This document shows positions 49,132 to 61,129 of a stretch of 64,000 nucleotides of DNA, piece by piece. Position 1 is the stretch's first letter, and each line of letters starts with the position of its first letter. Below the pieces are notes generated by a model. The model was given only the letters and a program-made list of their open reading frames with translations, searched no databases and was not told the DNA's origin. This DNA is from Lycorma delicatula (taxonomy: Eukaryota > Arthropoda > Insecta > Hemiptera > Fulgoridae): the NCBI RefSeq assembly GCF_047948215.1, contig NC_134456.1, positions 16,772,230 to 16,836,229 of the forward strand, in the 5' to 3' direction. Both the position numbers and the translations under genes were made by a program.

Positions 49132-49422
49132 ATTCCTTTCTTTTTCCTGGTTAGCGTCAGGTAATTACCGTTAAGATAATACTTCAGAGGATGATATGTA
49201 TGAGTGTAAATGAAGTGTAGTCTTGTACAGTCTCATTTCAATCATTCCTGAGATGTGTGGTTAATTGAAACCCAACCACCAAAGAACACCATATCCACGA
49301 TCTAGTATTCAAATTCGTGTAAAAATAACTGACTTTACTAGTACTTGAACGCTGGAACTCTCGACTTCCAAATCAGCTGATATGGGAAGACGCGTTTACC
49401 ACTAGACCAACCCAGTGGCTTA
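49132..49422 (-). mobile_element. SINE family 2, copy D, with 11-bp target duplication
   Basis: A complete minus-strand copy flanked by the exact repeat GAGTTTCGACA at 49121-49131 and 49423-49433. It lies inside the GC-rich LINE sequence, so the SINE is younger than the LINE. Confidence 0.92.
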
Positions 49423-49433
49423 GAGTTTCGACA

Positions 49434-50560
49434 GTTAGTTGACTCGTACCTTTCCAGGTGTGCTTTGATGGTTTCTGATCTGGCATTAAAATGCGAGGGC
49501 CTCCAGGGCGCTAACTGAGCCCTAGATTCGGTCGTTGATCGACTATCTGGCAAGGTGGAAGGAGTCAGGACTTCAAACCGATAACAGGGAGGGTCCTTGG
49601 CGAAATCCTTACCTCTTTAAAACGGGTGTAGATGAAGGTGAAAAAGCCTGTCTCCTTCGCTGCAGTAACAGCCGCACCTGGGCCTAAGCGGGTTAGTCCC
49701 CGCCGCCAGTTCAGGAGTCGGCTAACAAAATTAAGCGGACCACCGTCAAGGTGGTCCCAGTAACGCCTGGTCCGGGGGATTCATCTACGATGACGGAGCT
49801 GACCCTGAAGAAGGTCCTGGATCCACGGAGAGAAAAGTTCAAGATCTCCCGGGTCACGAAAACAATTATATGTCCTGGAGGTCGTAATTGCGCAGCAGAC
49901 GAAGTAGCTGCTGGAGGCCGACGTTCTGAAGAAGAACGGGCTGAAGGCTTAGTTTCTGGCCGAACGGAGACTTCAAATATTGGTGTATGATTTACCAAGG
50001 GCAACGAGGCCAGAGGAGCATGAAATCCTCAAGGCGATACACAGCCAAAATCCAGTGTTGGATATGGCTGTTGAGGACTTTCTCAAGGAAACCAGGGTGA
50101 TCCGACAGTTGCAGGAGAAGGAAGCCTCAAACCTTGCCTAAGAGATTCCTCTGACCTTAGCATGCTGCGTGCAGGAGTTAGGTCTGCTAGGAGAAGATAC
50201 CAGCGTCGCCCCCTAACAGGGATTATCGTATATGACGTGCGTTCTGAGGATCTACTGGCGCGCCCATAATGAGTACATTCATATCATCAAGGAAGCCAAA
50301 CTCAGTTTTGGTAAGACTCCATGCGGGAGTTGTAGCGCAACACTTGGCAGCTAGCGAAATCATGTTACCGGCCAAAAAGCCATTGCATGTGCAGTTCAGT
50401 GTTCGATGCGGTTTGTCACCAAACTTTAACATCTGTGGTTACTTATCAGGCGTTTCTGGATACTCTGGGGGTTGCTTTCCGACTTGTTGGAAGGTGGCTT
50501 TGGTGAGGGTGCTCTTAAAATCACAAAAGGATGTGAGGTCAACAGTTAAAGACCCACCAG
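49434..50560 (+). mobile_element. R1-like LINE, copy I (ORF1 and partial RT)
   Basis: Broken frames contain an ORF1-like stretch (LVYDLPRATRPEEHEILKAI, then VLDMAVEDFLKETRVIRQLQ at 49980-50120), then sequence around VTGQKAIACAVQC that recurs in copy II, then CFPTCWKVALVRVLL (50480-50520) from the start of the RT. The rest of the RT is absent; a Tc1-like remnant follows. Confidence 0.7.
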
Positions 50561-51080
50561 CCTCTTGCCGGTAATCAGCAAATTTGGCAGTATGACATGG
50601 CATGGCACAAAATCTTGTTGGAACACTCTGTTGCTTTGTGGGAATTTGTTACAACAACCCCTTTCCTTCAGAATCTTGATATATTCATCACTTTTCAACG
50701 TACCATTTACTCAACGTAATGAAAAAGGGCCATCAGATGTGAAACAACCCTAAAAAAATTTCTTACATAAAAACATGACAACAGAAAACATAACATAGTT
50801 AGCAGTGCTTTGGCCCACAAGAGCTTTTTTCCCCATTGGTGGTATTAAAAGCTGTTTTTTAGCTGGCCAATGAGCTTTCCATCCAGCTGCAAGAAGTTGG
50901 CATCATGTATAACTTGTTACACTGGCTGCTTAAGTCCTCAGCAGATAATTTTGGCTCAAGTTTATTTTTTCTCGCTAATAGCTGATCCTGCGTAGGAGTA
51001 GTTTTACGGCCACATTTGCCTTTCCTTTGAGGTGTAAGGGAACCAGTTTTTTTAAATTGTTTTAAAATAGCACTTAATGT
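50560..51080 (-). mobile_element. Tc1-like transposase remnant
   Basis: Minus strand, in order: a helix-turn-helix piece (LKQFKKTGSLTPQRKGKCGR, then TTPTQDQLLARKNK), then KKALVWAK, then SDGPFSLR, GTLKSDEYIKILKE and FQQDFVPCH, the last corresponding to the DNAPCH-type motif with the second catalytic Asp. The Asp of the QQD pair is still there. Frameshifts split it and the final catalytic part is missing. Confidence 0.7.
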
Positions 51081-51084
51081 CCCT

Positions 51085-51870
51085 AGCAGAAGTTGTTTAT
51101 CATTATGTTATACTGATATGTTCAGAAAGAGCTACAATTATTGAACATTTTCTTAGAGCATATGTTCATTATTATAATACATTCAAAACACAGAAAAAAA
51201 AATAGGAATAGGAAAATATTACTTTGTAATAAAAAATGAAATAAATTTTCATAAAACACTATAACATGAAAATTGCTAAATAACCAAAGACATAGAGAAC
51301 TTAAAGAATGAGTATGATCAAGCAGTGTAGCCACAACATAGAAATAAACAAAATATTCCCTGTGTACAGATTAATTTGCACACCATTGTAGATGAGCCAG
51401 CATTTAACATAAATAGTGAGGTGAAAAAACACTTAGATACTGTTAACAGTATCAGTAATATTTAATTGTATCATTTTAGTATTTAAAGTAAGATATTAAT
51501 TAAGATACATAAAAAAATACACATCATTGATAAAAGATAAAATAAAATTCTTAAGGAGGAGATTTTATCCTTGAAATTCCAGATGCAAGTTATAATTCAA
51601 CAAACTAAATGCAGTGCTATATAAATTACTAATATCCAAAAAACTGAAAATTAAAATATACCTGATTTAATTTTAGCAATAAGCAGAATAATTGGAGTGA
51701 TTTATTCACACCAAATAATCAAGATATTGAAAATTAGACTGCAAGTATGTAATAAATATATATCATTTGACCCACCTATTATTTTAGTTTCAAATTCTTA
51801 AAAAAAGAGTTAAATTAGGTTAATAGGAGCTAAAAAATTATATATCTTTTAAATAAACTGCTCTAACGAT
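51085..51870. other. No recognisable gene
   Basis: AT-rich spacer with no readable GALT exon. Confidence 0.45.
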
Positions 51871-51876
51871 AATTTC

Positions 51877-52130
51877 TTTTTGTCTTCAGTCATTTGACTG
51901 GTTTCATGTTGGTATGTTCCAAACATTGCTTGCCTGCACAATTTTTCCTTTCTACCAGTCCCTCCAATATAAATGCGACTATTCCAGGATGCCTTAAGAT
52001 GTGGGCTATAAGTCTGTCTCTTCTTTTAACTGCATCGGAACAGGCTGCGGTACGAGTACGCAGCTGCCTTAACAGGGGTTGGAATGGCGCATTGAGCACA
52101 GTGAGGAGGTGGAATTGATGGCTGAGCAAT
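51877..52130 (-). mobile_element. RTE-like LINE 3' fragment
   Basis: Minus-strand frame DRLIAHILRHPGIVAFILEG with GLVERKNCAGKQCLEHTN corresponds to the extreme C-terminus of an RTE-type LINE protein. It is followed by the same 3' end (CAGTCAAATGACTGAAGAC) as at 4.2 and 63.7 kb. Confidence 0.7.
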
Positions 52131-54490
52131 TCGGCCAGGCATCAAGACTGGTTGCGATAGGGTCATACAGCAGCTCTTGAAGTCATGTTACTGGCCAAAT
52201 CCATTGCACATGCTGTCCAGTGTTTGGTGCAAGTTTGGTGGTCAGGACCACACATTAACATCTGTGGCGACTTACCAGGCGTTCCTGGATACTCTGTTTC
52301 CAGATGCTCTTGAGGGTGCAGCAAAAGTTGGCGTCAGGGCGGGTGAGACACCATTAACCCACCGGGTTGGTCTAGTAGTGAACGCATCTTCCCAAATCAG
52401 CTGATTTGGAAGTCGAGAGTTCCCAGCATTCAAGTCCTAGTTATTTTTACACGGATTTGAATACTAGATCGTGGATACTGGTGTTCTTTGGTGGTTGGGT
52501 TTCAATTAACCACACATCTCAGGAATGGTCGAACTGAGACTGTACAAGACTACACTTCATTTACACTCATACATGTCATCCTATGAAGTGTTATCTGAAA
52601 GGTAATTATCCGAGACTACACAGAGTGAGACATCATTCTTTGGCATGCGGACTGTGGATCCCGTGGATATAGACTGAGTGGTTTCTTGAATGGCACTGAG
52701 AAAGGCACCGAGTATTGATCAACTTGACCCGGATATCTTGTGGCATCTGCTGCCTGTCATAAGAAAGACGCTTGGCACGCTGTTCTCAAGGTGCCTTACC
52801 TGGGGTTGCTTTCTGACTTGTTGGAAGGTGGCTTTGGTGAGGATGCTCTTAAAACCAAAAAAGGATCCGAGTGAGGTCGGCAGTTATTGGCCATCAGCCT
52901 CTTGCTGGCTATCAGCAAGTTGCTAGAGAGGCTGGCTGTGGAACGGCTCTGGGAATGCATCAATATGAACTGTTTTCTAGATCAAGGCCAATATGGCTTC
53001 ATGAAAGGGATTGGCACCAAGGACTGCATCTTAATTGCTCTTGTTGAGGTAGAAAGTGCCGACTGTAATTATGTTTTGGCAGTTTTTATAGACATAGAGG
53101 CAGCATTTTCTTCCTTATGTTTGAGTTCTGTCCTCTATAAATTGGAACACCGCAATGTTCCTATAACCCTGCAGCCGTATTGCATGACTATTTGTCTAAC
53201 TGTACAGCTATGTTTAGAGATGCGCACCTGGCTGTGTAAAAGTCTGTCACCAATGGAAGCCCGCAGGGTTCCGTTCTTGGTCCCCTGCTGTGGAATCTGG
53301 TATTTGATGGATTTCTGGAACTGACATTACCAGAAGAGGTCACGATCCAGACTTTTGCCAATCACTGTCTCCTGTTAGTGCATGGTAATTCTCAACCGCA
53401 ACTAGAAGATTGGGCTCAGACAGCTTTGTCAACCGCGGAGAGCTGGATGGACATGCAAAATTTAAAGATTTCTGTGCCCAAGATGAAGTTTATGCTTCTC
53501 AAGGCTCAAGGGTGCAGGCAAATTATCATACATTCGTAACCCCCACATTAAGTATAAAGGCTGTGTGATCAGCCAAGCTAAAGTTCATAAGTACCTAGGT
53601 GTTTTTGTTTGATGAGAAGTTGCTGTTTAGCAACCTTATTAGGCAAGTAGTGGTAAACGCCATGTCTGTGATGCACAAAGAGGATTGCTCAGAAGGATTA
53701 AGGGCTGTCGGACCATCATTTGTACATGGTGTACTGAGGTGTCTTCGAAATTATGGCCTCTTATGCTGCATCCATTTGGGCGCATAGGTTGGACAGAAAT
53801 AGAGCACTTATTCAGAATTTAAGTAGTACCCAGTGCATTAAATTCCAGTGGTTGTTAAGCCTGGTTGTCCTTAAAACAATCTCCTATGAGGCTACCACTG
53901 TACTGGGAAAGGCTCTCCCAATTGATTTAGTGGTGAAAGTTTAGGCAGTCATATGAAAGTTGCGAAGAGGCAGGGAGGCCGAGGTATTTGGGATGCGGTT
54001 TTAAGCCGAGCCTGTACCAGAGCAGAACGGTGATCAAAATGCACCAGTTCTAAATTTTGTTCAGTTGCCCACCTCACGCCTGCGAAGGAGGTTTTACAGC
54101 CTCGTGATGGCTGCATGGCAGCAAGAATGGCTCACTACAACTAAGGGAAGGTCCATCCTTGTATACATTTATACATGACTTGGGGGGGGATGGTATGTCT
54201 CTCCTTCGTTTTTAAGGGCAACAGGTGCCTAGTTGCTCTCTAACCATGCAAACTTGAACCAATATTTATTACAGTTCCACCTGGTTGCTAATGAGTGGTG
54301 TGTCTGTGGGGAGGTCCAGTCGAACGAACATATGATGTTCAACTGCCCAGCTCTGCACCCTGGAGCGTAAAGATCAAGGAGAAAATTGGCCACTCATAGC
54401 GGCGAGTCAATGTGGCGTGAGCTGCATTGTCAGATCTTGTGGGTGTTCGTTGATGCCATTGCTTTGTTCAACCGACATCAATAGTTTATT
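52131..54490 (+). mobile_element. R1-like LINE, copy II, interrupted by a SINE
   Basis: 52131-52355 repeats part of copy I. After the SINE, RT frames follow: KAPSIDQLDPDILWHLLPVI, FLTCWKVALVRMLLKPKKDP, DQGQYGFMKGIGTKDCI, VFIDIEAAFSSL, and FANHCLLLVHG, where the catalytic ADD has become ANH. Beyond lie ASIWAHRLDRNRALIQNL and a CCHC-like WCVCGEVQSNEHMMFDC near 54300-54350. Many one-base shifts and stops; inactive. Same clade as, but a different family from, the LINE at 33.7 kb. Confidence 0.85.
52356..52624 (+). mobile_element. SINE family 2, copy E, with target duplication
   Basis: Plus-strand copy with the tRNA-derived head at the left. It is flanked by GTGAGACACCATT (52343-52355) and GTGAGACATCATT (52625-52637), 12 of 13 identical. 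Inserted in LINE copy II. Confidence 0.92.
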
Positions 54491-54819
54491 TAAGGAAAAG
54501 ACTCCTCCCTTACTGCTATGGAAAGCTACCAAAGAGTTATAGCTGGCCATCAGACAATTAAGCTCAAGCACTTTAATATTGGTGGACAGGTACTTGCTGG
54601 CATTCAGCAACCTAGGCATGGCACAAATTGCTATCTTGACAAGATGAATTTAATTTATTGAATGCCATAATTATTTTAGTAGTAAAATATTTATGTGCCT
54701 ACCCATTTTAGAATACATTACAAGTGAGTAGCGGGACACAAAGCAAGTGGTGTTTGGCACCATGCTTAGTTTGCTCATGCAATTAGGTTAGCTCTAGGAA
54801 GTAATTAGGACATTGGTCA

Positions 54820-55200
54820 TTAAACTGATTCGAGGCTCAGTAGTCGTATGTGGCATAGACATTCGGTCGTATGCTTTAGGTCGACCAAATGGGGTGGTGG
54901 CGGGAGAAGTGCCATGAAAATCAATCTTCTTTTTACTACATTTTTCCACATGCTTCTTTCTTCATCAATTTGCCACAACACCTCTTCATTTGTCATTTTA
55001 TCCACCCATCTGATTAAGATTCTCCTATAGCACCACATTTCAGCGTCTAATCTTTTCTTCTCTACTACTCTGATGGTCTAAGTTTCACTTCCATATAAAG
55101 CTACACTTCAAACATATACTTTCAAAAATGTTTTCCTGACGTTGAAATTAATTTTTGATGTAAGCAAATTATATTTCTGACTGAAAGCTCATTTCAAAAA
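54820..55200 (-). mobile_element. RTE-like LINE C-terminal fragment
   Basis: Minus-strand frames read SVALYGSET (the preceding Trp codon is now TGA), then EMWCYRRILIRWVDKMTNEE and EERSMWKNVVKRR. This is the conserved segment after the RT in RTE-type LINEs. The upstream nucleotide sequence is shared with the copy at the right window edge. Confidence 0.8.
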
Positions 55201-55439
55201 AGAATGTCTACTATATGTAAGTAACTATAAGTCATCTGAAAGGAATATTGCTTTTTTGACAATGTAGTTTTAATGCTTATTCTTTTACTAAGGCTCAAAA
55301 GAATCTTTAAAGTTCTGGAAGAATACTAAAATTGTTTAAAGGTTAATGTGGAGAAAAAAATTAACATTCAGTATAAGTGATGAATGAAGACATATTTTAA
55401 TTGTATGTGTAAAATTGAGTTAATAAGGGGGTAGTCTGT

Positions 55440-55507
55440 TTAAAGGGGTAGATCCCCTGAAGTAATATCTTATAGTGGTTCCGCAGGTTAAACAGAAAAA
55501 AGAAAGA
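55440..55507 (+). mobile_element. SINE tail fragment
   Basis: Carries only the end of the shared SINE tail (CCTGAAGTAATATCTTATAG ... GTTAAACAG and an A-rich end). Confidence 0.55.
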
Positions 55508-55509
55508 TA

Positions 55510-56010
55510 GTATGTGTGCTTATTTGGAATATACATCTCTGAGTTGGGTCTGTTTTTCCAGACTTATGGGATAAGATATTTAAAGTTAGCAATGTAATCA
55601 GTTTATTATATTCTAAATAAATTAAGTGTAAGCGTAATTGACTGATGTTTAATTATGATACTTAATGCAATGTTAGAATCTGTTTTATTTTAATTTGTCA
55701 TGTAAATCACAAAGAGACACAAGGACTTGCGTCTTTCATGCATGATACATCATGAAAAAATATAAAATTATCTTTTAAATATTACCATTCAATTGTAGGC
55801 GTTCTGTGAGTTATACATTTAAATTTAACTCCAGTTTAAGTTGCAATTTTATTGTATTGAATGCATGTGTTGTTACTCCATTTGGTAATGGAGTAACAAA
55901 TGCATTTGTAATGCATTTGGTAATTTTGTTCGATTTACGGGATTAGATAGCTGATATACCTTCAGAGAGACCAGTTTTTTCCAGTTAAAAATTTAAATAA
56001 TTTTTGTCTA
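55510..56010. other. Intron-like, no gene; short inverted repeat
   Basis: AT-rich. A perfect 12-bp hairpin at 55870-55899 around the duplicated word GGAGTAACA. Confidence 0.5.
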
Positions 56011-56026
56011 TTTTCTGCCTTTTTAG

Positions 56027-56123
56027 GTATGAGATGCTTGCTCAGAGTCAACGAGATCTGTCCGCTGAAAAAGCAGCTGCTATTTTACGTAATCTACCCG
56101 ATGTTCATTATTCAAGAAGATAA
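56027..56123 (+). CDS. Galt: GALT last exon
   Basis: An acceptor (CTGCCTTTTTAG, ending 56026) opens an exon whose first base completes a codon. It then reads YEMLAQSQRDLSAEKAAAIL and RNLPDVHYSRR before TAA (56121-56123). This is the conserved C-terminus of GALT, including the YEMLAQ.QRDL helix, and it ends near the usual position. The frame is intact. Roughly 120 residues that should lie between this exon and the HPH exon at 43.7 kb, including the WP...LP and HWQLHAH regions, were not found in the 12 kb between, which is filled with mobile elements. Confidence 0.88.
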
Positions 56124-56176
56124 TTCCTTGCTTTCACTGAAAAGACTTGTAGTTACACATTGCAGATTTATGATAT

Positions 56177-56182
56177 AATAAA
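56177..56182 (+). promoter_or_regulatory. Polyadenylation signal AATAAA
   Basis: AATAAA occurs 54 bases after the GALT stop codon in AT-rich 3' UTR-like sequence. AT-rich DNA makes chance matches common, but the distance is right. Confidence 0.45.
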
Positions 56183-56599
56183 TATATTATAAATGTGTAA
56201 TGATGTACACACTAATGATATATTGTGTAATATATTTTATATTTATACATATATATTTATATATGTGTTAATAAATAAATATCATATATATCTGATTGTA
56301 TGTAATAACATTTTTACAGAGAAAGTGTTAATGCAATGGAGTGACTGTATTCTCAGAAAAAAATTAGTTATACTATGAAAATATTTTGTAAATCTTTAAA
56401 AAATATTCTACCTAAATGAAAGAATATAAGTAAAAAATGATTATTAAAATTAGCATTATTCTGAGTTTTTTATTGTTTTCCATTGGTTTTTAATTTCTAA
56501 GTATTAATTAATCAATAACTGGTAAGACCAAATATTAGTTAGTGTGAGGGTCATTCTAATATTAACAGAATTTGTTTACACAGCTTCTTTATTGATATT

Positions 56600-57480
56600 A
56601 GATAAAATTACTAATAAATCGCCTCATTTTTCTACATAGTTTCTTTCAACAATACATTTTCTCCACCGGATAGGTAGCAGCTACCTGATCCTCATCAATG
56701 AAACAAGATGGCGGCCCAACAATCACCTAATGCTTGACTGAGGCATCATCTTCAAAGCTTCTTTCAGAAAACCAAACATTTGGAAATCATATGGTAATAA
56801 ATCTGGACTGTATAGTGAGTGTTCAAGAGGTGTCCAATGTATTTTAGCGAGTTTATCATGAATCTGAGTTGCTGTGCATTATCATGGAGAAGGAGGACGT
56901 TGCAAATTTGTTGCCGGCATCATTTGTTGTGGTAAGCAGCCCTCATGTCATCCAATAACTAGCAGAAGTAAATCACATTTATCCTCTTTTGTTCATGTAG
57001 GAAATCAATCAGCAGCAGCACCCTTTGAGTCCCAAGACACAATTGCCAGAATTTTTCCAGCTGATAAGCATTTCTTGGCCTTGGATCGATACTCCCTCCT
57101 TGGTTTTTCTCTACTCCATACTTTTTCTTTTGTTTTCCAGGGGTCCTATGTTTTTCATCGTAGGTCACAATATTATCTAACAAGTCTCTCCTTCTTCCTC
57201 CAACTCTATTTCTTAGTGCCTGAATGAGAAGACATGAAACCACCTCACTGACCTTTGCTGTATCCAAGAGTGTTTGACAACACTGTATGCACACTCCCAA
57301 CATTTATGCCCACCTGATCAATTTCAGCAATGGTTATGTGGTGGTCATCTTCGACAAGGTCACAAATGACCTAAATGTTATTATTATTGACATTGGTCTG
57401 ACGATGACGTTCGGGACTTTTGTTCTCCTCTCCATCATGGCCAATTCAAAATTTTTTGGTCCAATCAAAATACATATAGT
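56600..57480 (-). mobile_element. Second mariner remnant
   Basis: Minus-strand frames read, from high to low coordinate, DNIVTYDEKHRTPGKQKKKY (first catalytic Asp in TYDE), then GTQRVLLLIDFLHEQKRINV, then NVLLLHDNAQ (second Asp), then SLYSPDLLPYDFQMFGFLKE (third Asp in PYD) and a RWRKCIVERNYVEK end. Shifts and stops separate them. It is a different, older lineage than the 13.7-kb element. Terminal repeats were not identified. Confidence 0.75.
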
Positions 57481-57779
57481 ACTATAAAGTTGCCAACTCT
57501 TTGGGTAATATTTGTTCAATTAAACAAAATTATATGTGTAAACAATGAATTTTAACTGAATTCGTATAAGCAAAAAATCTGTTTTGCTTATTTAGCACAG
57601 CGATTGAAATTTTATGCGTTTGTATGGGCATGAGAAATCAGTTTCTCTCCCCAAATACATGGTCACCTTGTATTTTTACTCTCCAAAGTGTTGGAAAAAT
57701 TGAGTTTATTATTATTAAATCTAAGTTAGTAATCATTAGTAATAATAATAATTTTATCAAACATGGCCTGTCGATATGA

Positions 57780-57965
57780 CTATATAATTAATAATTAACC
57801 CCACTTACCAACAATTCTTTTATATATAATTCCATCATCAGGAACTAAAAAAATTTTTTGTTATAAAATTATTTAAAACTCTTTTGTCATGTAAATTTGT
57901 TTATATAACATAATATAATATAACAGTAGTCATCACTGTTTAAAATTTTGTTGATTTAACATCCT
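57780..57965 (+). repeat. Left inverted repeat of the Penelope-like element
   Basis: Matches the reverse complement of 59465-59690, sharing CCCACTTACCAA, ATCAGGAACTAAA/ATAAGGAACTAAA, TGTAAATTTGTTTAT and ATATAACAGT in the same order. Confidence 0.85.
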
Positions 57966-59464
57966 GTCATAATGAATGTCTCCACCATTATGGTAAAATG
58001 TAATGGGAATGGTATGGTTAACTCGCTCTATAGTTATTATTCAATATTTGCTTATGCTGTATATTATTATCAAATCTTGTTTGTTTGTTTATTAATTTAT
58101 CATTGTTAAAATATATATGGTACTTTTCTAAATTATTGGTAATGTGTATATTACTTGAAAAACAAGTATGTCAATAAAATTTTCAGGGTTGTAGTTATGA
58201 TTGTTACTTATATATGTATGGCAAAATTAGATTTTCCTGTTTGATCTTTTTTTATACATTTCATATGTTCTCATATTCTAACAGAGAATGACAGATTGGT
58301 CTTGCCAATAAATTTTAATTTGCAATCTGCACATTAATACCCATCTAAATTAATTTTATTACCATTTCTTATTTTTTAGATGATCTATATTATTTATGTT
58401 TTATTATTTGTTACATATGCAGTTTTTAAACCAAGAAATTTAAATATTTTGTTGAAATTCCTTTAATTTATGTTATACTCAATTTTAGTATAGATGTTCT
58501 CATTAGTTAATTTTATGTTATCCTTCATGTAAATTTTGTATTTTATTCTGTTAAGTAATTTATCAAATTTTTATTATATCCGTCATTTATGGCGATGTGT
58601 TTGATATTATTTATTTCATTTTTTAATTTTATATCACATTTTAGATATGTTAGTAGCTCTATGTCAAGGTGTTAAAAGTGACCATTTTTTGGTTATAAGG
58701 ATGAAAAGAATCATAATGTATTATTGTATTTTGCTTGGTGGGCTTCTTCTAAAAAATCTGTATTATTATTATTTTCCTGAGTTAAAGTAAAGCTTAATAT
58801 TATTATATAATGAATTCATTTCATTTAATATTTTATTTTCATCATCATTGCATTGTTGGTTATAAATAATTAAAATGTTATCAATGTATCTTTTATACAG
58901 TAAAATTTGATATTTTTAATAATGCTGTGTAAATTATTGTTTTCTAAGTCATTTATAAATATATTGGCCAATATTGCTAAAAGTGGGAACCCACTTTCTT
59001 GTATATAATACTTATTATTAAATTCAAAATAATTACATTTATGCATAAATTTAATAAGTTTATTGTTTTATGTATTATATTATTATCTATTAACATAAAC
59101 CATATATTATTATCTATTAACATAAATCTGTTAATGTATTTTTAATTATATGTTGGTTTTTTCATATCGATGCTAACATATCCATTATGTCTAAATTTAA
59201 TAGTTTTGTTGTATTGTTTATATCTATTTATTAATTATATCTACTAATTCGTACCCATTCTTTAAAATATATTTATTATCAAATTTAATATGTTAAGATT
59301 TTTGGATAGAATTTTACTTAATAAATAAGTAGGGGGATTTATGCGATTTACTAAAAAGGTCTCATTGGTGTATCTATTTTAGGTAAAGCTCCTAACTAGA
59401 GACTTTTGCATTGGTTAATTAAAAATTTTGTTTGATATAATCATCCTTTAAACTGTGTTTAGTA

Positions 59465-59690
59465 TTTTTAATGTTGTCAACATAGTTTTAAACTATGACG
59501 ACCACTGTTATATAATACTACATTACATAAACAAATTTACACGACAAAGAAGTTTTAGTTTTAATAACATTAGACGGTAAAAAATTGTTTAGTTCCTTAT
59601 GATGAAATTTTATTCTGAAAGCACTTGATCACATATATAAAAGAATAATTATTGGTAAGTGGGTTTTTAATTATCAATTATAATAATAAT
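59465..59690 (-). repeat. Right inverted repeat of the Penelope-like element
   Basis: Inverted partner of 57780-57965; slightly longer because of small insertions such as GTGATCAAGTGC. Confidence 0.85.
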
Positions 59691-59699
59691 GAAAATAGT

Positions 59700-61120
59700 G
59701 TTTTATTGGTTTCACTGAACAGGTACAGGAAGTAGATTTAACCTACAGCTTGTGTCTGATTTGACCCCATGGCATTTTTACGTTAAAAATGATGCAGTTA
59801 AAAGTATAATTAAGAAAAAATAAAAATTCTTAGAAAAAGGCACAGCCTTACTCATACTACTCATACTTATACTACTTATTACTACTCATACTACATTTTA
59901 TAAAATAGCACAAATTTTTAAACAAATTATAAAAATAATTTTTTTAAATTCTGAAGTCAGCTCCCATGCGAACCCTTTTTCTAAAACGTTCTTGAAAATT
60001 AAAGTTTAAAAATGTTGATATTTTAAGTACGAGTCCCATTCAGCCCTTTATGCTTTATGCTTTATGGAACTTCAAAGCTCATTTATTGTAACAATTATAT
60101 ACTTCAATAAGGCAGCCCATTTGATACAATGTTATTCAAGAAGGATAAAAAAATTTTAGTTTACTAAAAAAAATATTGATACACTATGCCCCTTGTCCAA
60201 TGCAGCCAAAGCTGAGATAAATAGGGCGATTCACAAAGAATGTAACAAATTTTCAGGAATGATCTAGTGATTAAAATAAAGAAGAAAATTCATAAAAACA
60301 TAGGTCTAGAAGTGCTTTGTTAGCAAGCGATAGATGGTGAAAGATTTTGCCCTAATTTCTGCACCTTGGGTAAAACTAAGCCAGACTATTAATCTTGGAA
60401 CCCAAATTAAGGGGAAGATTTAGTAGTTTTGTGTGAAGTAATCTGGAGTAAAAGATAAAAGATTGGGGTAAAAAAAAACACCCTGTTTTATGTTTGGCAT
60501 AAAATAGCTTTGTTAAATGGGTAATCATCACTTTAGTTTTAAACAAAGCATGCAAAGAATTTGATTCTGAGTAAATTGTTATGAAGTACACGGAGACTAA
60601 ATACCAACATAAGAATTTCAAAGTTTATTAAAAACAAAACATATTAAACTGTGACAGATTGTAACTAAGTATTAAACGAAACAAAAAAATTAAATATACT
60701 ACTCAGATATGCAGCTCATGTGTGGGTATTTAGTGATCAATCCAAATTTGAGTTTGCCTTTTGGCGAATCTCTTTTCTTCTTTTCTATTCATCTCTCATG
60801 TACCTTTTAGCCTGCAAGGCAAGAACATAGATAAATCTTTATTTTTTTTATATTCATTGTTTAATTTGAATTATGTGCGTGCCGCTTCTAGAATGGCTTG
60901 ACGGTCTAAGAAAACTGTCTGGTTACCTGTCTGGTAATACCTATTACCTGTCTGGTATATAATATAATACCAGGTAATCTGGTATTACCTGTCTGGTTAC
61001 CTATCTGGTTAAACTGTCTGGTAATGATTGCATAATTACAAATTTCCTTCCGATGACTCTGGTTGACATTTTAACGCAAATCATTATACACGAATTTTAA
61101 GCAATGGAGAACAAGTTTTA
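59700..61120. other. No recognisable gene; tandem word repeat
   Basis: AT-rich. Between 60910 and 61025 the word ACCTGTCTGGTA and variants recur about seven times, some inverted. Otherwise nothing. Confidence 0.45.
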
Positions 61121-61129
61121 TGAAACTGG

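Larger units (their letters stand above)
57780..59690 (-). mobile_element. Penelope-like element with RT and GIY-YIG remnants
   Basis: Minus strand, in order: VNRINPPTYLLSKILSKNLN (about 59300-59350), an early RT motif; GFPLLAILANIFINDLENN (about 58930-58985), the region before the catalytic Asp pair; KFYCIKDTLI, the catalytic strand region, now altered; and HYDSFHPYN-type sequence. Last comes ADCKLKFIGKTNLSFSVRI with EHMKCIKKDQTGKSNFAIHI (58230-58350), a GIY-YIG endonuclease. RT followed by GIY-YIG is the hallmark of Penelope-like elements. Several stops and shifts inactivate it. Inverted repeats of about 200 bases flank it (next entries). Confidence 0.72.

Noticed and set aside
60910..61025. 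CRISPR-like array
   Set aside because: Repeats are short, irregular and partly inverted without unique spacers, and the genome is eukaryotic.
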